From: CAZVJA01 sp964626885
GTDB lineage: Bacteria; Planctomycetota; Planctomycetia; Planctomycetales; Planctomycetaceae
Assembly (NCBI GenBank): GCA_964626885.1
Contig: CAZVJA010000012.1
Coordinates: 1-49,992, forward strand
Direction: 5' to 3'
Length of the DNA: 49,992 nt
This document shows positions 8,790-16,759 of the stretch, piece by piece. The translations under genes were made by a program, and so were the position numbers. The notes under the pieces are model-generated. The model saw nothing but the letters and a program-made list of their open reading frames with translations, ran no database searches and was not told where the DNA came from. How positions within the stretch are numbered: position 1 is the first letter of the stretch; each line of letters starts with the position of its first letter.

Positions 8790-9737
8790 ATGCTCAATCG
8801 CCGACAATTCGCGGCTTCGGTGGGCGCGCTAGCATGTGGCGCGCTCGCGGGTCGATTCTCGCATCCCGGCCTGTACGCCGCCGATGTTCCGGCGAAGCGG
8901 GCCTCGAAGTACATCGATGTCCATACGCACATCGGTACGACATGGAACGGCAACAAGGAACTAACGCCAACCGGCCTCCTCAAATGGATGGATGATCATG
9001 ATGTCGAGAAGGCGGTGTTGCTGCCGTTGACCTCACCCGAGTCCTCGAGCTTTTTGTTGCTCACGGAACCGGCACTCGCGGCAGCCAAGGAACATCCCGA
9101 TCGTTTCATCCCGTTCTGCTCGATAGACCCGCGAACTTCGGTGATTGGCGGGACCAAGGGATTTCGGAGCATTGTGCAGTCCTATGTCGATAAGGGAGCG
9201 AAGGGCTTCGGCGAGCACAAGGTGGGACTCGATTTCGATGACCCGTTGATGATGCAGATCTACGAAGTCTGCGAGTCGATCGGCATACCGCTGTTGTTTC
9301 ACATGGACGGCATTCGCGGAAAAGACAAGCCCGGCCTGCCGCGGTTGGAACATGCACTCGCCACTTTCCCGAAGCTCAACTTCATCGGACATGGTCCCGG
9401 CTGGTGGGCGAGCATTTCCGGTGACGTGAAGAGCCTCGACGATTATCCCAAAGGTTCGGTCGCTCCCGGCGGCGCGATAGACACCCTGATGGAGAAGTAT
9501 CCGAACATTTTCGGCGACTTGTCGGCCGGTTCCGGGGCGAACTCCATCGCCCGGGACAAGACTTTCGGCCGCGAGTTCATGATTCGCCGGCAGGATCGCC
9601 TCCTGTTCGGAACCGACTATCTTCAACCGGGGCAGGATGTACCTCAATTCGAACTGTTCGATAGCCTGAATTTGCCCGAAGATGTGCGCGGGAAGATCTT
9701 CAAACGCAACGCGGAAACGTTGTTGAAGCTCTCGTGA
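8790..9737 (+). CDS. Amidohydrolase-family (TIM-barrel) hydrolase with RR signal sequence
   Basis: About 315 residues. The N terminus MLNRRQFAASVGALACG has the twin-arginine-like RRQF pattern plus a hydrophobic stretch and a cleavage-like AADVPA, so export through Tat is likely. The catalytic barrel opens with VHTHIG (metal-ligand HxH) and ends with the LFGTDYLQPG motif, whose Asp is the conserved metal or acid/base residue of amidohydrolase-2 (PF04909-type) enzymes. HMDG and IGHGPGWW supply the other His positions. The substrate cannot be read from sequence. The start at 8790 is preferred for its family-like N terminus and the GAGAGGGGG nine bases upstream; an in-frame ATG at 8769 also exists. 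It overlaps in spacing with the oxidoreductase gene 15 bases downstream, so the two are probably co-transcribed. Confidence 0.87.
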   Translation: MLNRRQFAASVGALACGALAGRFSHPGLYAADVPAKRASKYIDVHTHIGTTWNGNKELTPTGLLKWMDDHDVEKAVLLPLTSPESSSFLLLTEPALAAAKEHPDRFIPFCSIDPRTSVIGGTKGFRSIVQSYVDKGAKGFGEHKVGLDFDDPLMMQIYEVCESIGIPLLFHMDGIRGKDKPGLPRLEHALATFPKLNFIGHGPGWWASISGDVKSLDDYPKGSVAPGGAIDTLMEKYPNIFGDLSAGSGANSIARDKTFGREFMIRRQDRLLFGTDYLQPGQDVPQFELFDSLNLPEDVRGKIFKRNAETLLKLS

Positions 9738-9752
9738 GGAGGAAGGTGACTT

Positions 9753-10907
9753 TTGAGTTCGCTTCCTCCGTATGGATTATTGCTCATTGGCGGCGGACAG
9801 ACGCACCAGGAGAATTATGCCCGCGCGTTTGCGGCTGATCGGCGATGCCGCCTGATTGGTTTGGCCGATGAAGCTGATGTGCCGTCGCGCCGCCTCGAGT
9901 TAAACCGTCAACTCGCCGAAGAGTTGAACATCCCGTATTTCGACGATCTCGACGCCGCGCTCCAGCGAAAGGATGTGCAACTGGTCAGCGTTTGTGTCGA
10001 AACGGAGCGAATCGCCCACGTGGCGACGCGCGGGGCGCAGGCCGGGAAACATATCTATCTCGACAAGCCGTTGGCAGCGACCGCGGCAGAAGCACGCTCG
10101 CTCGTGAACGCCGTTGACGCGGCCGGTGTCATCACGCAGATGTTCAGCCTGGTGCGGTCCTCGCTCGGTACGCGGGCGAAGTCGACGGTTACATCGGGAC
10201 GTGTGGGAGAATTGGTCGGGCTGCACACGGAGTTGTTCTTTGCGAAAGGAAAACCTGGCACGGACGATCTAATGCGTCCACGGCGCGAGCAAGCAGACCC
10301 GAAGTCGTTCACGTTCATCGATTCCAAACGTGAGCTATTCACCATTGGGCTTTATCCGCTGGTTCTCTTCTGCTGGCTAACCGGGCGGCGCGTGGAAACG
10401 GTGTATGGCATTACGAGCAATTACTTCTTCGAGGAACATCAACGGAACGACTGCGATGATTTTGCGTCGCTCTTGCTGACACTAGAAGGGGGGATCGACG
10501 CGACAATCACGGTCGGGCGCACCGGTTGGACGAGCCATCCCGCATCCGGAATTCATCAAATCCGGATTGTAGGGTCGGAAGGGACGGAGTTGATCGATGC
10601 TTTTCGCCCGCGTCTCGAAGAATATTCAAGCGGCGCGGCGTGGAATCCACCGGAGAGCCCGTCCGCCGATGATCCGATGGGATTCTGGTCGAGCACTGTC
10701 GCGGCGGCGGGCATCGAATCCAAGCGAGCATGGCGTCCCGTCGAACCAATCGTCGAAAACGACACGTCGTACTTTCTCGATTGCATCGAGGCAGGGCGCG
10801 CGAGCGATGTTCCTGCTTCCGTCGGAGCGCACGTCGTGGAAATCATTTTCGCTGGGTACAAGTCCGCAGCGACGGGGCAGCCAGTAACAGTCGTTTCACC
10901 CCAATAA
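9753..10907 (+). CDS. Gfo/Idh/MocA-family oxidoreductase
   Basis: A 384-residue NAD(P)-dependent sugar or polyol dehydrogenase-like protein. The Rossmann domain (about 1-125) begins LLLIGGGQTH and includes the family motif YLDKPLAAT (the usual EKP region, with Asp replacing Glu). The C-terminal alpha/beta domain contains FTIGLYPLVLF, which holds the position of the catalytic His region but lacks an obvious GxxxD-H dyad, so activity should not be assumed. The start codon is TTG at 9753; it is supported by AGGAGGAAGG at 9737-9746, which overlaps the stop of the amidohydrolase gene. Co-transcription with the amidohydrolase is likely and suggests a shared catabolic substrate. Planctomycetes carry many such paralogues, and the substrate is unknown. 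Confidence 0.87.
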   Translation: MSSLPPYGLLLIGGGQTHQENYARAFAADRRCRLIGLADEADVPSRRLELNRQLAEELNIPYFDDLDAALQRKDVQLVSVCVETERIAHVATRGAQAGKHIYLDKPLAATAAEARSLVNAVDAAGVITQMFSLVRSSLGTRAKSTVTSGRVGELVGLHTELFFAKGKPGTDDLMRPRREQADPKSFTFIDSKRELFTIGLYPLVLFCWLTGRRVETVYGITSNYFFEEHQRNDCDDFASLLLTLEGGIDATITVGRTGWTSHPASGIHQIRIVGSEGTELIDAFRPRLEEYSSGAAWNPPESPSADDPMGFWSSTVAAAGIESKRAWRPVEPIVENDTSYFLDCIEAGRASDVPASVGAHVVEIIFAGYKSAATGQPVTVVSPQ

Positions 10908-10957
10908 GGCGAACTCTTGGATGTGATCCGAGGATTAGGGTTTCGTCATCCCGCATT

Positions 10958-12073
10958 TCACCAGCCGTAGAACATACGGTCCACCGCTGCTGGTGAGGAG
11001 CGACGGATGCGAACACGTCCCGGCTTTGCATTGTTGGGCTGGGCTTGAATCGTTGGGGGCTGCAGTTGAGCGGGTTCGAGCAGCGCTGGTGCAGGTTGAG
11101 CCGGTGCGGTTCCGGTTCCGGTTCCGACCGGTTGAAGTGCCGCTTCGGCCGAGTTCGCCAGTGATTCCGCCGGCGAACCTTTCAACAGGAGCGGTGTGGC
11201 TGTGGGAGGATTCGAAGCAGGCTGGCTGGCAATCGGAGCACCTGCCTCCGGGAAGAACGGTTGCGGCTGAAGTGTGTAGCTTGACCCTCGATGGTCAACG
11301 GTAGTCGATTTCTGAGTCTCTCCTGCAACTTCCTTAGAGCGACCTTCAGCTTCGGATGTCGTTTCCGCTGAGTTTTCTTTCGTCTTCCCAGATTTCTGAT
11401 CCGCGGATTCCAACTCCTCCAACGTTAGCGGAAGCGGCGGAGCAGGCGGGTATTCTGAAGATGCCCCATTCCCCGCTGCCGATTCCGGTAATGTGCGTGG
11501 CTCGCTGACAGGGAGTGACCGCATTGCTTCCGAGGTCGCGGATTCCTCAAGTTCTTCAGGGGCTGTCAAGGTCGCCGATTCTCGAGCAATCAGGAGTTCA
11601 AGCCGGCGTCTCGCTTCGGTCTGCTGTGAGCCGATTGCCTCGATCTTCACCGAGGAATCCCCTTGCAACGCCGGTCTGCCCTCAGTTGGCGACGGGAGAT
11701 TATCGACATTCGCCCGGTCGCCAGCCAAGTTTGCCGTCCCATCCAACGAGGCGTCGTTAGGATCGTCCTGTTTCGGCGCATTTGGACTTTTGTCAGCGGG
11801 TTGGCTGACGAGTTTTGCATCCAATCGTCGCGGGACGGAGGCCGCATCCGAAGGTGGAACAGCCGGAGGGGGGCCTTCAGCCTCGGGGCTTGCCTGCGGC
11901 TGATAATTGCCTGGCTGTGCCATCTGGCAGCTACATCCGCCACTCCGGCAGCACTCACATCTGCTGCTGGACTCACAGGCACATTTCCCGTGACATGCGA
12001 AATGATCGTGGGCACAACCGACGGCAAACAGAGACAGAATCAGGCCAAAGGCCAAACGCCGAAAGACAGTCAT
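10958..12073 (-). CDS. Cysteine-rich, proline-rich lipoprotein of unknown function
   Basis: A 371-residue predicted lipoprotein. The signal peptide MTVFRRLAFGLILSLF ends in the lipobox AVGC with Cys20 as the lipidation site. Directly after it is a Cys/His-rich patch: C27, C31, C33, C39, C41, C42, C47 and C49 with H22, H24 and H28. The rest (about 52-371) is Pro-, Ala-, Ser- and Glu-rich, with no recognisable domain, and looks disordered. The C terminus RVRIRRSSPAAVDRMFYGW is basic, then aromatic. It converges with the oxidoreductase gene 50 bases away. I do not recognise the family; the Cys/His patch could bind metal or form disulfides at the membrane surface. Confidence 0.75.
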   Translation of the reverse strand: MTVFRRLAFGLILSLFAVGCAHDHFACHGKCACESSSRCECCRSGGCSCQMAQPGNYQPQASPEAEGPPPAVPPSDAASVPRRLDAKLVSQPADKSPNAPKQDDPNDASLDGTANLAGDRANVDNLPSPTEGRPALQGDSSVKIEAIGSQQTEARRRLELLIARESATLTAPEELEESATSEAMRSLPVSEPRTLPESAAGNGASSEYPPAPPLPLTLEELESADQKSGKTKENSAETTSEAEGRSKEVAGETQKSTTVDHRGSSYTLQPQPFFPEAGAPIASQPASNPPTATPLLLKGSPAESLANSAEAALQPVGTGTGTAPAQPAPALLEPAQLQPPTIQAQPNNAKPGRVRIRRSSPAAVDRMFYGW

Positions 12074-12277
12074 CGAGGAGCCTCCCTTCCTTGATCGGCC
12101 TCATTAACTGTATCGGCGTGCCAAATATCGGGGGATTATCGAAAATTCGGAGCATAGGGAAAATGAGTGAATTGCAGGCGCCGAGCAGAACCAGGTTTAT
12201 TGCAGAAACTGACAAATCGTGTCTCAGTCTGGTTCCACCTGCTTCGTCTTACATCAGCGAGCTCGTCAGACCACTCC

Positions 12278-12802
12278 TCACGCAAGTCTTTTCATATATT
12301 GGATTTGCCCTGCGTGGTAGATATCATGCGCCGCGATACTGGTNNNNNNNNNNNNNNNNNNNNNNNNNNNNNNNNNNNNNNNNNNNNNNNNNNNNNNNNN
12401 NNNNNNNNNNNNNNNNNNNNNNNNNNNNNNNNNNNNNNNNNNNAGGCTGGACAGATTGCTGACCTTGCTCCCCTTGGGCACGTTTCTGAGGCCCTTGACC
12501 GGAAAGGACTCAATCAAAGCACGCAACATCCGGTGGACATCGTTCAGGAGCCGAAGACCTGCTTGCCAAGCTAGCTTGGTCGCCTCCATCGGGCGGGCAA
12601 ACCAATTGGAGCCCGATAAGAGGAACGAGCCTTTCGGTTCCTCTGCCAATCGTCGCCAGACGACGCACTTCCAGTATGCTGCATGCAGAACAATCTCCCA
12701 GATATCGTGCCGCTCCGGAGCCGGTCTAAACATGGCTTCGGTCACCGAAATCCCACGAATGGCCCCTTTCAAGTTGCAGCCGTGCCACCCTACGCCGTTC
12801 AT
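12278..12802 (-). CDS. DinB-family protein, 5'-truncated and broken by the assembly gap
   Basis: The frame resembles the DinB/YfiT-like four-helix bundle family, metal-dependent enzymes or thiol-transferase relatives. Visible are WHGCNLKGAIRGIS, PERHDIWEIVLHAAYW (with a first metal-type His) and the C-terminal AAHDIYHAGQIQYMKR with the usual pair of His residues. About 34 residues are unknown because of the N run at 12344-12443; both flanks stay in one frame only if the gap is truly 100 bases or differs by a multiple of three. The family normally has roughly 20 more residues before WHG; here the ATG is preceded after two codons by a TAA stop and overlaps the stop codon of the transposase remnant. 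I infer loss of the 5' end at an insertion boundary, so the gene may be inactive. Confidence 0.6.
   Translation of the reverse strand: MNGVGWHGCNLKGAIRGISVTEAMFRPAPERHDIWEIVLHAAYWKCVVWRRLAEEPKGSFLLSGSNWFARPMEATKLAWQAGLRLLNDVHRMLRALIESFPVKGLRNVPKGSKVSNLSSXXXXXXXXXXXXXXXXXXXXXXXXXXXXXXXXXXTSIAAHDIYHAGQIQYMKRLA
12344..12443. other. Assembly gap of 100 N
   Basis: One hundred consecutive N bases inside the DinB-family frame. A round number suggests a scaffolding placeholder, so the true length may differ and sequence such as another insertion element could be missing. Confidence 0.99.
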
Positions 12803-13410
12803 GGGAGAGTGTTAAGTTTTGACCAAAGCTGTTTCCATTGTGTTTTTTCCCGTGCGGTGGCCGGTTGGATATTCGGTGGGCGAGGTGGTGTTTCCCGCTT
12901 TTTTCTCGGGTAGTTGCGGGAGGTTTTCGGGACGTGGCGCTGGTAGTGATCGAGTGTGGCTGCGGCGAGGGCGTCGTCGAAGTCGAGTCGTCGTCGCCGA
13001 CTGCGGCGGGTGGAGCGGATCGCGTGGCGGACGACATTGCGGGCCGTGGCCACCGACCAGTGCCGCGGGTCAAACGCGAGTCCGATCTGCGCGCGGACGG
13101 TCATCAGGCCCAAGAGCCAGACCCCCGGGACATCCACTGTACTTCGGCGACGCACGTCTGGGGAGTGCGGCTCAGGCAGTGGCGGCGTTCGAGCGTCTGC
13201 TTGCTTCAGCGGTAAAAGACTTCCACGCCCCACCTTTGTTGATACAGTTCGCGGGTCCGTTTGTCGGAGAGCGGCTTCTTGCCCAGCACTTTGGTCAGTA
13301 AGTAGATCGTTTGTCCGTGCGCATCGCGCAATCGCACCAGCCGCGGTTGTAAAGTCAAGCGGGCCGAGGAAGTCGGCGAAGAAGCCGGTTTTGAAGAGGC
13401 GAAAGTAAAC
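12799..13410 (-). pseudogene. Decayed IS4-type transposase (C-terminal part)
   Basis: Reading the minus strand from about 13340, one frame gives LQPRLVRLRDAHGQTIYLL, then TKVLGKKPLSDKRTRELY, then QQRWGVEVFYR. The last is the YxxRWxVE region of IS4-family transposases that supplies the catalytic Glu. A TGA stop at 13206-13208 interrupts it, followed by SKQTLERR. Near 13121-13140 the reading shifts to another frame that continues VWLLGLMTVRAQIG, a basic DDE-transposase tail, and ends at KLNTLP with the stop at 12799-12801. The N-terminal two thirds, with the two catalytic Asp residues, are absent. The copy is therefore dead. No clear terminal inverted repeat was found. Its 3' end abuts the truncated DinB gene. 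Confidence 0.75.
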
Positions 13411-13590
13411 TCTGCGGGGCCTCATTTGATGCAGTCCGGCTTATCGATCTCGCGGGGAATCGGGTTTGAGATATCCGTCGGATCAAACCACTTCCAGCCG
13501 CTGGTTGCATCGATTCGAGAGGCCGGTTAAGGTGTTGACGTCGGAGGACGTTTCCCGGACCCACCATCCACGGAATGGCCCCACGCAACA

Positions 13591-14160
13591 ATGATTCTGA
13601 CCGGAAATGAAATCAAAGCGCAGCTCGGCAAGAATATTATCATCGATCCGTTCGATGAAAGCCGGCTGAACCCGAATAGTTACAACCTGCGCCTGCACGA
13701 CGAACTGCTCGTGTACGAGGAAATCGTCCTCGACATGAAGCGGCCGAATCGATTCCGCCGCTACACCATCCCGCCCGAAGGATTCGTGCTGCACCCCAAC
13801 CAGTTGTATCTCGGCCGAACTGTTGAGCGGACGGAAACGCACAACTACGTCCCGATGCTCGAGGGGCGTTCCTCGATCGGGCGGTTGGGGTTATTCGTGC
13901 ATGTGACCGCTGGATTCGGCGATGTCGGGTTCTGCGGGTATTGGACCCTCGAAATGTTCGCCGTGCAACCGGTGCGAATTTACGCCGGTGTGCAAATCTG
14001 CCAGATCTTCTATCACAACCTGTGCGGCGAAGTGACGGAGTACAACAGCGACAAATACCAACACAACCGCGATATCCAACCGAGTCTGCTGTTCAAGGAA
14101 CTCACAAACATCGAAGATCCGCAAATGCGTCTCGCGTTCGGTCAGGAACTCTCGGAGTAG
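13591..14160 (+). CDS. dcd: dCTP deaminase
   Basis: A 189-residue trimeric dCTP deaminase that converts dCTP to dUTP on the way to dTMP. The family landmarks are present: MILTGNEIK and LNPNSYNLRL at the N terminus, LEGRSSIGRLGLFVHVTAGF (active-site Ser and Arg), and GDVGFCGYWTLEMF, in which the Glu of TLE is the catalytic base. PVRIYAGVQICQIFYH and the C-terminal YQHNRDIQPS lid also fit. Length is typical. The variant reads FGDVGF where many members have IDPGF; a bifunctional dCTP deaminase/dUTPase cannot be excluded by eye, but the standard enzyme is the better call. The start ATG at 13591 matches the family N terminus. Confidence 0.95.
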   Translation: MILTGNEIKAQLGKNIIIDPFDESRLNPNSYNLRLHDELLVYEEIVLDMKRPNRFRRYTIPPEGFVLHPNQLYLGRTVERTETHNYVPMLEGRSSIGRLGLFVHVTAGFGDVGFCGYWTLEMFAVQPVRIYAGVQICQIFYHNLCGEVTEYNSDKYQHNRDIQPSLLFKELTNIEDPQMRLAFGQELSE

Positions 14161-15046
14161 AACACGAACTGAGTGGAACGTGTCATTTCTTGAGGACGTT
14201 ACCTGTACCGACTGAGTGAATCGTTTCCGGTGGACAGATCGGTATCGATCGCGCGGTTCTTGATGTGGTGCTCGAGCGTGGCGATCCTTCTGGTGGCTGA
14301 TAGCCCAAAGTCGGCCTGCGGAAGACGGCGCCCTTACTCCACGCTTCCCGCTTCAGGAAATACCGACAGCCGAGTATTCAACGCGAACCAGACTCAACAT
14401 TGGCGATGCTGATGGGACGTTGATTTTGACGATCGGGCTCCTTCCGGAGAAACGATGCTTACGCAAAGGCTGGCGGAGCGCAACCGCAAGCCGTGCCTGG
14501 TGGTTCGATCTCGCCATGGTACCAGTGAGTGACCCACTCGTTGCTTGGTTCCGTGACCACGACGTTCGTGTCCTGGAAGTCGCCGGACCGTGTGCCAGCC
14601 AGCAGCTGGGCATTGAAGTGCTGACAGCAGGGTTTCGGCAACTCCTGCTGGCTCTAGTCGTCTTCAATTCTGGTCATCCGAGGGGCACTTCTTGGCAACC
14701 CGGTTCACAACAATAGTCGCCAGAGTTGGCCACCGTCCAGGTTTGGTGACCATTACATGGAATCAACGTAACCTATTTCCAATAATGCGGTTATGACACA
14801 CACCTGGCATCACGCGGCTTAAGGAATGGCAAACCTTTCTGATTGCGCAAAGCTTTCGCAATTTGCGGATTCTGGAGATTTTTCCGGTCATACTGGTTGT
14901 TTTTGGATTGCTCTCAAGTCGCAGAGCGTTCAGACCCGAACGATCACGTCGATTGTGCCGATTGTAGGAATAACTCCGCCGCCAGCGCATCGTGATCGTT
15001 GCGCTTAGAGGGGAGCAAGCACAATCTTCTTTGCTCGGAATTCGAG
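14161..15046. other. Gene-free stretch before the exopolysaccharide locus
   Basis: About 890 bases separate the dcd gene from the export lipoprotein. Short open frames exist (for example 14230-14412 with a hydrophobic stretch, and 14420-14716), but none shows a ribosome-binding site, a known motif or a normal composition. A weak inverted pair (ACACG with CGTGT, near 14162-14183) just after dcd may be a poor terminator. The promoter of the plus-strand exopolysaccharide group should lie here; I could not identify it. Confidence 0.5.
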
Positions 15047-16162
15047 ATGATCTCGTTTCGATCACCCATTCGTACGTCAGGCCTCCTGCTGGTTGCGTGC
15101 GCTCTCGCAGCTACCGGTTGCCGCACGCCAGCAATTCACGACCAGCTGCCCTATGTCGAACAAAGTGCGTTGCCGCGCGAGCTCGAGAAGATGGCCTACC
15201 CCCTTTACCGCATTGAGCCGCCGGATATTTTGACGATTGACGCCGTGCATAATATCCGCCCGCCTAGTGATAATCTCCGGGCCGGCGATCAGCTACTGGT
15301 GCGAGTCGCGAATACCATTCCGGCGGACCCGCAGGAAGACCCGATCTTGAATGAGTTCAAGATCATTAACAGCATTTACCAGGTGCAGACGGATGGAACG
15401 ATCGACCTCGGACCGGAATATGGCTCCGTTCAAGTCGTCGATCTGACCGTCAATGAGGCTAAGAACGCCATCGACAAACACTTGAAGCAAACTGTCGGTC
15501 TTAAGACGCCCCAAGTTGCCGTCTCTTTGGCAGACGTCTCCGGGAAGCAACCGATCAGTGGTGAGCATCTCGTGCGGATGGACGGTACGGTGTCATTAGG
15601 CGTCTATGGCTCGGTCTTCGTTTCGGGAATGACGCTTGATGAAGCAAAGGCCGCGATCGAAGCACACCTTTCCAAGTCTATTCATCGTCCAGAAGTGAAC
15701 GTCGATGTGCTCGCATACAACAGCAAGTCGTTTTACGTTGTCACCGACGGCGGAGGCTATGGAGAACAAGTCGTCAAGTTCCCTTGTACCGGCAACGAAA
15801 CGGTCCTGGATGCCATCTCACAGATCCAGGGGCTTTCCGACATCTCCTCAAAGAACGTGTGGATCGCGCGCCCCACACCGCTGTCGGAAAACGGAGCGCA
15901 AATTCTTGCTGTCGATTGGCGAGGGATCGTTGAGGACGGCGTGGCCAGCACGAATTATCAGATCTTTCCTGGCGATCGGGTGTACATCAAAGCGGATTGC
16001 ATGATCCACTTCGATCAGTTCGTTGCGAAGACCACGGCGCCGTTTGAGCGAATCTTTGGATTTACGTTGCTCGGACACGGTACCGTGCGGGCACTACAGT
16101 TCGGGCATCGTGGTAACAGTGGATTTGGTGGCTTTGGCGGCTTAGGTGGGTTCAATAATTGA
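15047..16162 (+). CDS. Polysaccharide export outer-membrane lipoprotein, Wza type
   Basis: About 371 residues. A signal peptide (MISFRSPIRTSGLLLVACAL) ends in lipobox AATGC with Cys25. The Poly_export domain begins at YRIEPPDIL (about 54-62), the classic motif, and includes GDQLLVRV, DGTIDLGPEYGSVQV and LTVNEAKNAI. A second beta-grasp (SLBB-like) repeat follows with MDGTVSLGVYGSVFVSGMTLDEAK, read in two adjoining segments, and a third weaker segment lies around YVVTDGGGYGEQ. The tail is Gly-rich (GFGGFGGLGGFNN). Such proteins form the outer-membrane channel for capsule or exopolysaccharide. The frame is open to a TTG at 14999, but the start at 15047 places the signal peptide correctly. It heads the plus-strand group, opposite the large biosynthesis block. 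Confidence 0.93.
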   Translation: MISFRSPIRTSGLLLVACALAATGCRTPAIHDQLPYVEQSALPRELEKMAYPLYRIEPPDILTIDAVHNIRPPSDNLRAGDQLLVRVANTIPADPQEDPILNEFKIINSIYQVQTDGTIDLGPEYGSVQVVDLTVNEAKNAIDKHLKQTVGLKTPQVAVSLADVSGKQPISGEHLVRMDGTVSLGVYGSVFVSGMTLDEAKAAIEAHLSKSIHRPEVNVDVLAYNSKSFYVVTDGGGYGEQVVKFPCTGNETVLDAISQIQGLSDISSKNVWIARPTPLSENGAQILAVDWRGIVEDGVASTNYQIFPGDRVYIKADCMIHFDQFVAKTTAPFERIFGFTLLGHGTVRALQFGHRGNSGFGGFGGLGGFNN

Positions 16163-16261
16163 GAAATCACTCCTGTTTGCCTACAGACAGAGGGACACAG
16201 ACGGGTGATAATGGAAGGCAGAACCTCTGTATTATCCGAATGAATCTCCGGTGGTGCCACA

Positions 16262-16684
16262 ATGTTGAGTAACAGCCGAAACTTCCGTAGCCTGACGGTA
16301 GGTTTGATTTCGACGATTGTGGCAACGGCCTGCACGATCTTCATGGTTTGCCTCGCGGATGCGGCAGATAGCCCGAATTATCGCGATCGGTATACACGGC
16401 CGAACATTAGCTCCAGGAAGAATCCGACCACCAGCCCATATTTGAATCTCTTGCGAAATGCCCCCGGCAGTAGTGGCTTTGCTTCAGACTATTTTCTGCG
16501 CGTTCGACCAGAACAAGAGTGGAGGAGACAGAACGAGCAATTCGGGCGGTCCTTGCAGGGGCTTCAGCGGCAGTTGAATGGGCAACAGCCGTCAAAACAG
16601 CAGAGCCCGTTTTCGACGATCGGGCCGACAGGCCATCCGACGTCGTTCTCCAATCTGTCACACTATTATCCGGGCGGTAAGTGA
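16262..16684 (+). CDS. Small exported protein of unknown function
   Basis: A 140-residue protein with a signal peptide (hydrophobic LTVGLISTIVATACTIFMVCL, cut for length here, followed by ADAAD). The mature part is Asn-, Gln-, Arg- and Ser-rich and begins SPNYRDRYTRPNISS; it has a segment FLRVRPEQEWRRQNEQFGRS and a Gln-rich linker, ending SHYYPGGK. I do not recognise a domain. It lies 99 bases after the export lipoprotein gene and is probably in the same operon, so it may be a periplasmic or surface accessory of export. Composition fits a real coding sequence, and similar short proteins occur beside planctomycete export genes as far as I recall. Confidence 0.65.
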   Translation: MLSNSRNFRSLTVGLISTIVATACTIFMVCLADAADSPNYRDRYTRPNISSRKNPTTSPYLNLLRNAPGSSGFASDYFLRVRPEQEWRRQNEQFGRSLQGLQRQLNGQQPSKQQSPFSTIGPTGHPTSFSNLSHYYPGGK

Positions 16685-16759
16685 CGTGAAGCTCTAATAA
16701 TCACGACGAAAATCAATTCGGGGAACTCTTCGAGTTCGACGGATAACGGAAAGACAGGG

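Noticed and set aside
7728..8807. Long open frame (359 codons) on the minus strand opposite the XdhC-type gene
   Set aside because: It is antisense to a gene with strong family motifs and its own translation shows no motif; such shadow frames are common at this GC content.
12278..12802. Complete, normal DinB gene
   Set aside because: The first conserved helix is missing and a stop codon lies just upstream of the ATG, so a complete gene is not supported; the N run prevents a stronger claim.
14806..14821. Sequence resembling a sigma-54 promoter (TGGCAT ... GGCTTA)
   Set aside because: Exosortase-type loci can be controlled by sigma-54 promoters, so this was tested. The GG and GC elements are one base too close (nine instead of ten between) and the -12 part is poor.
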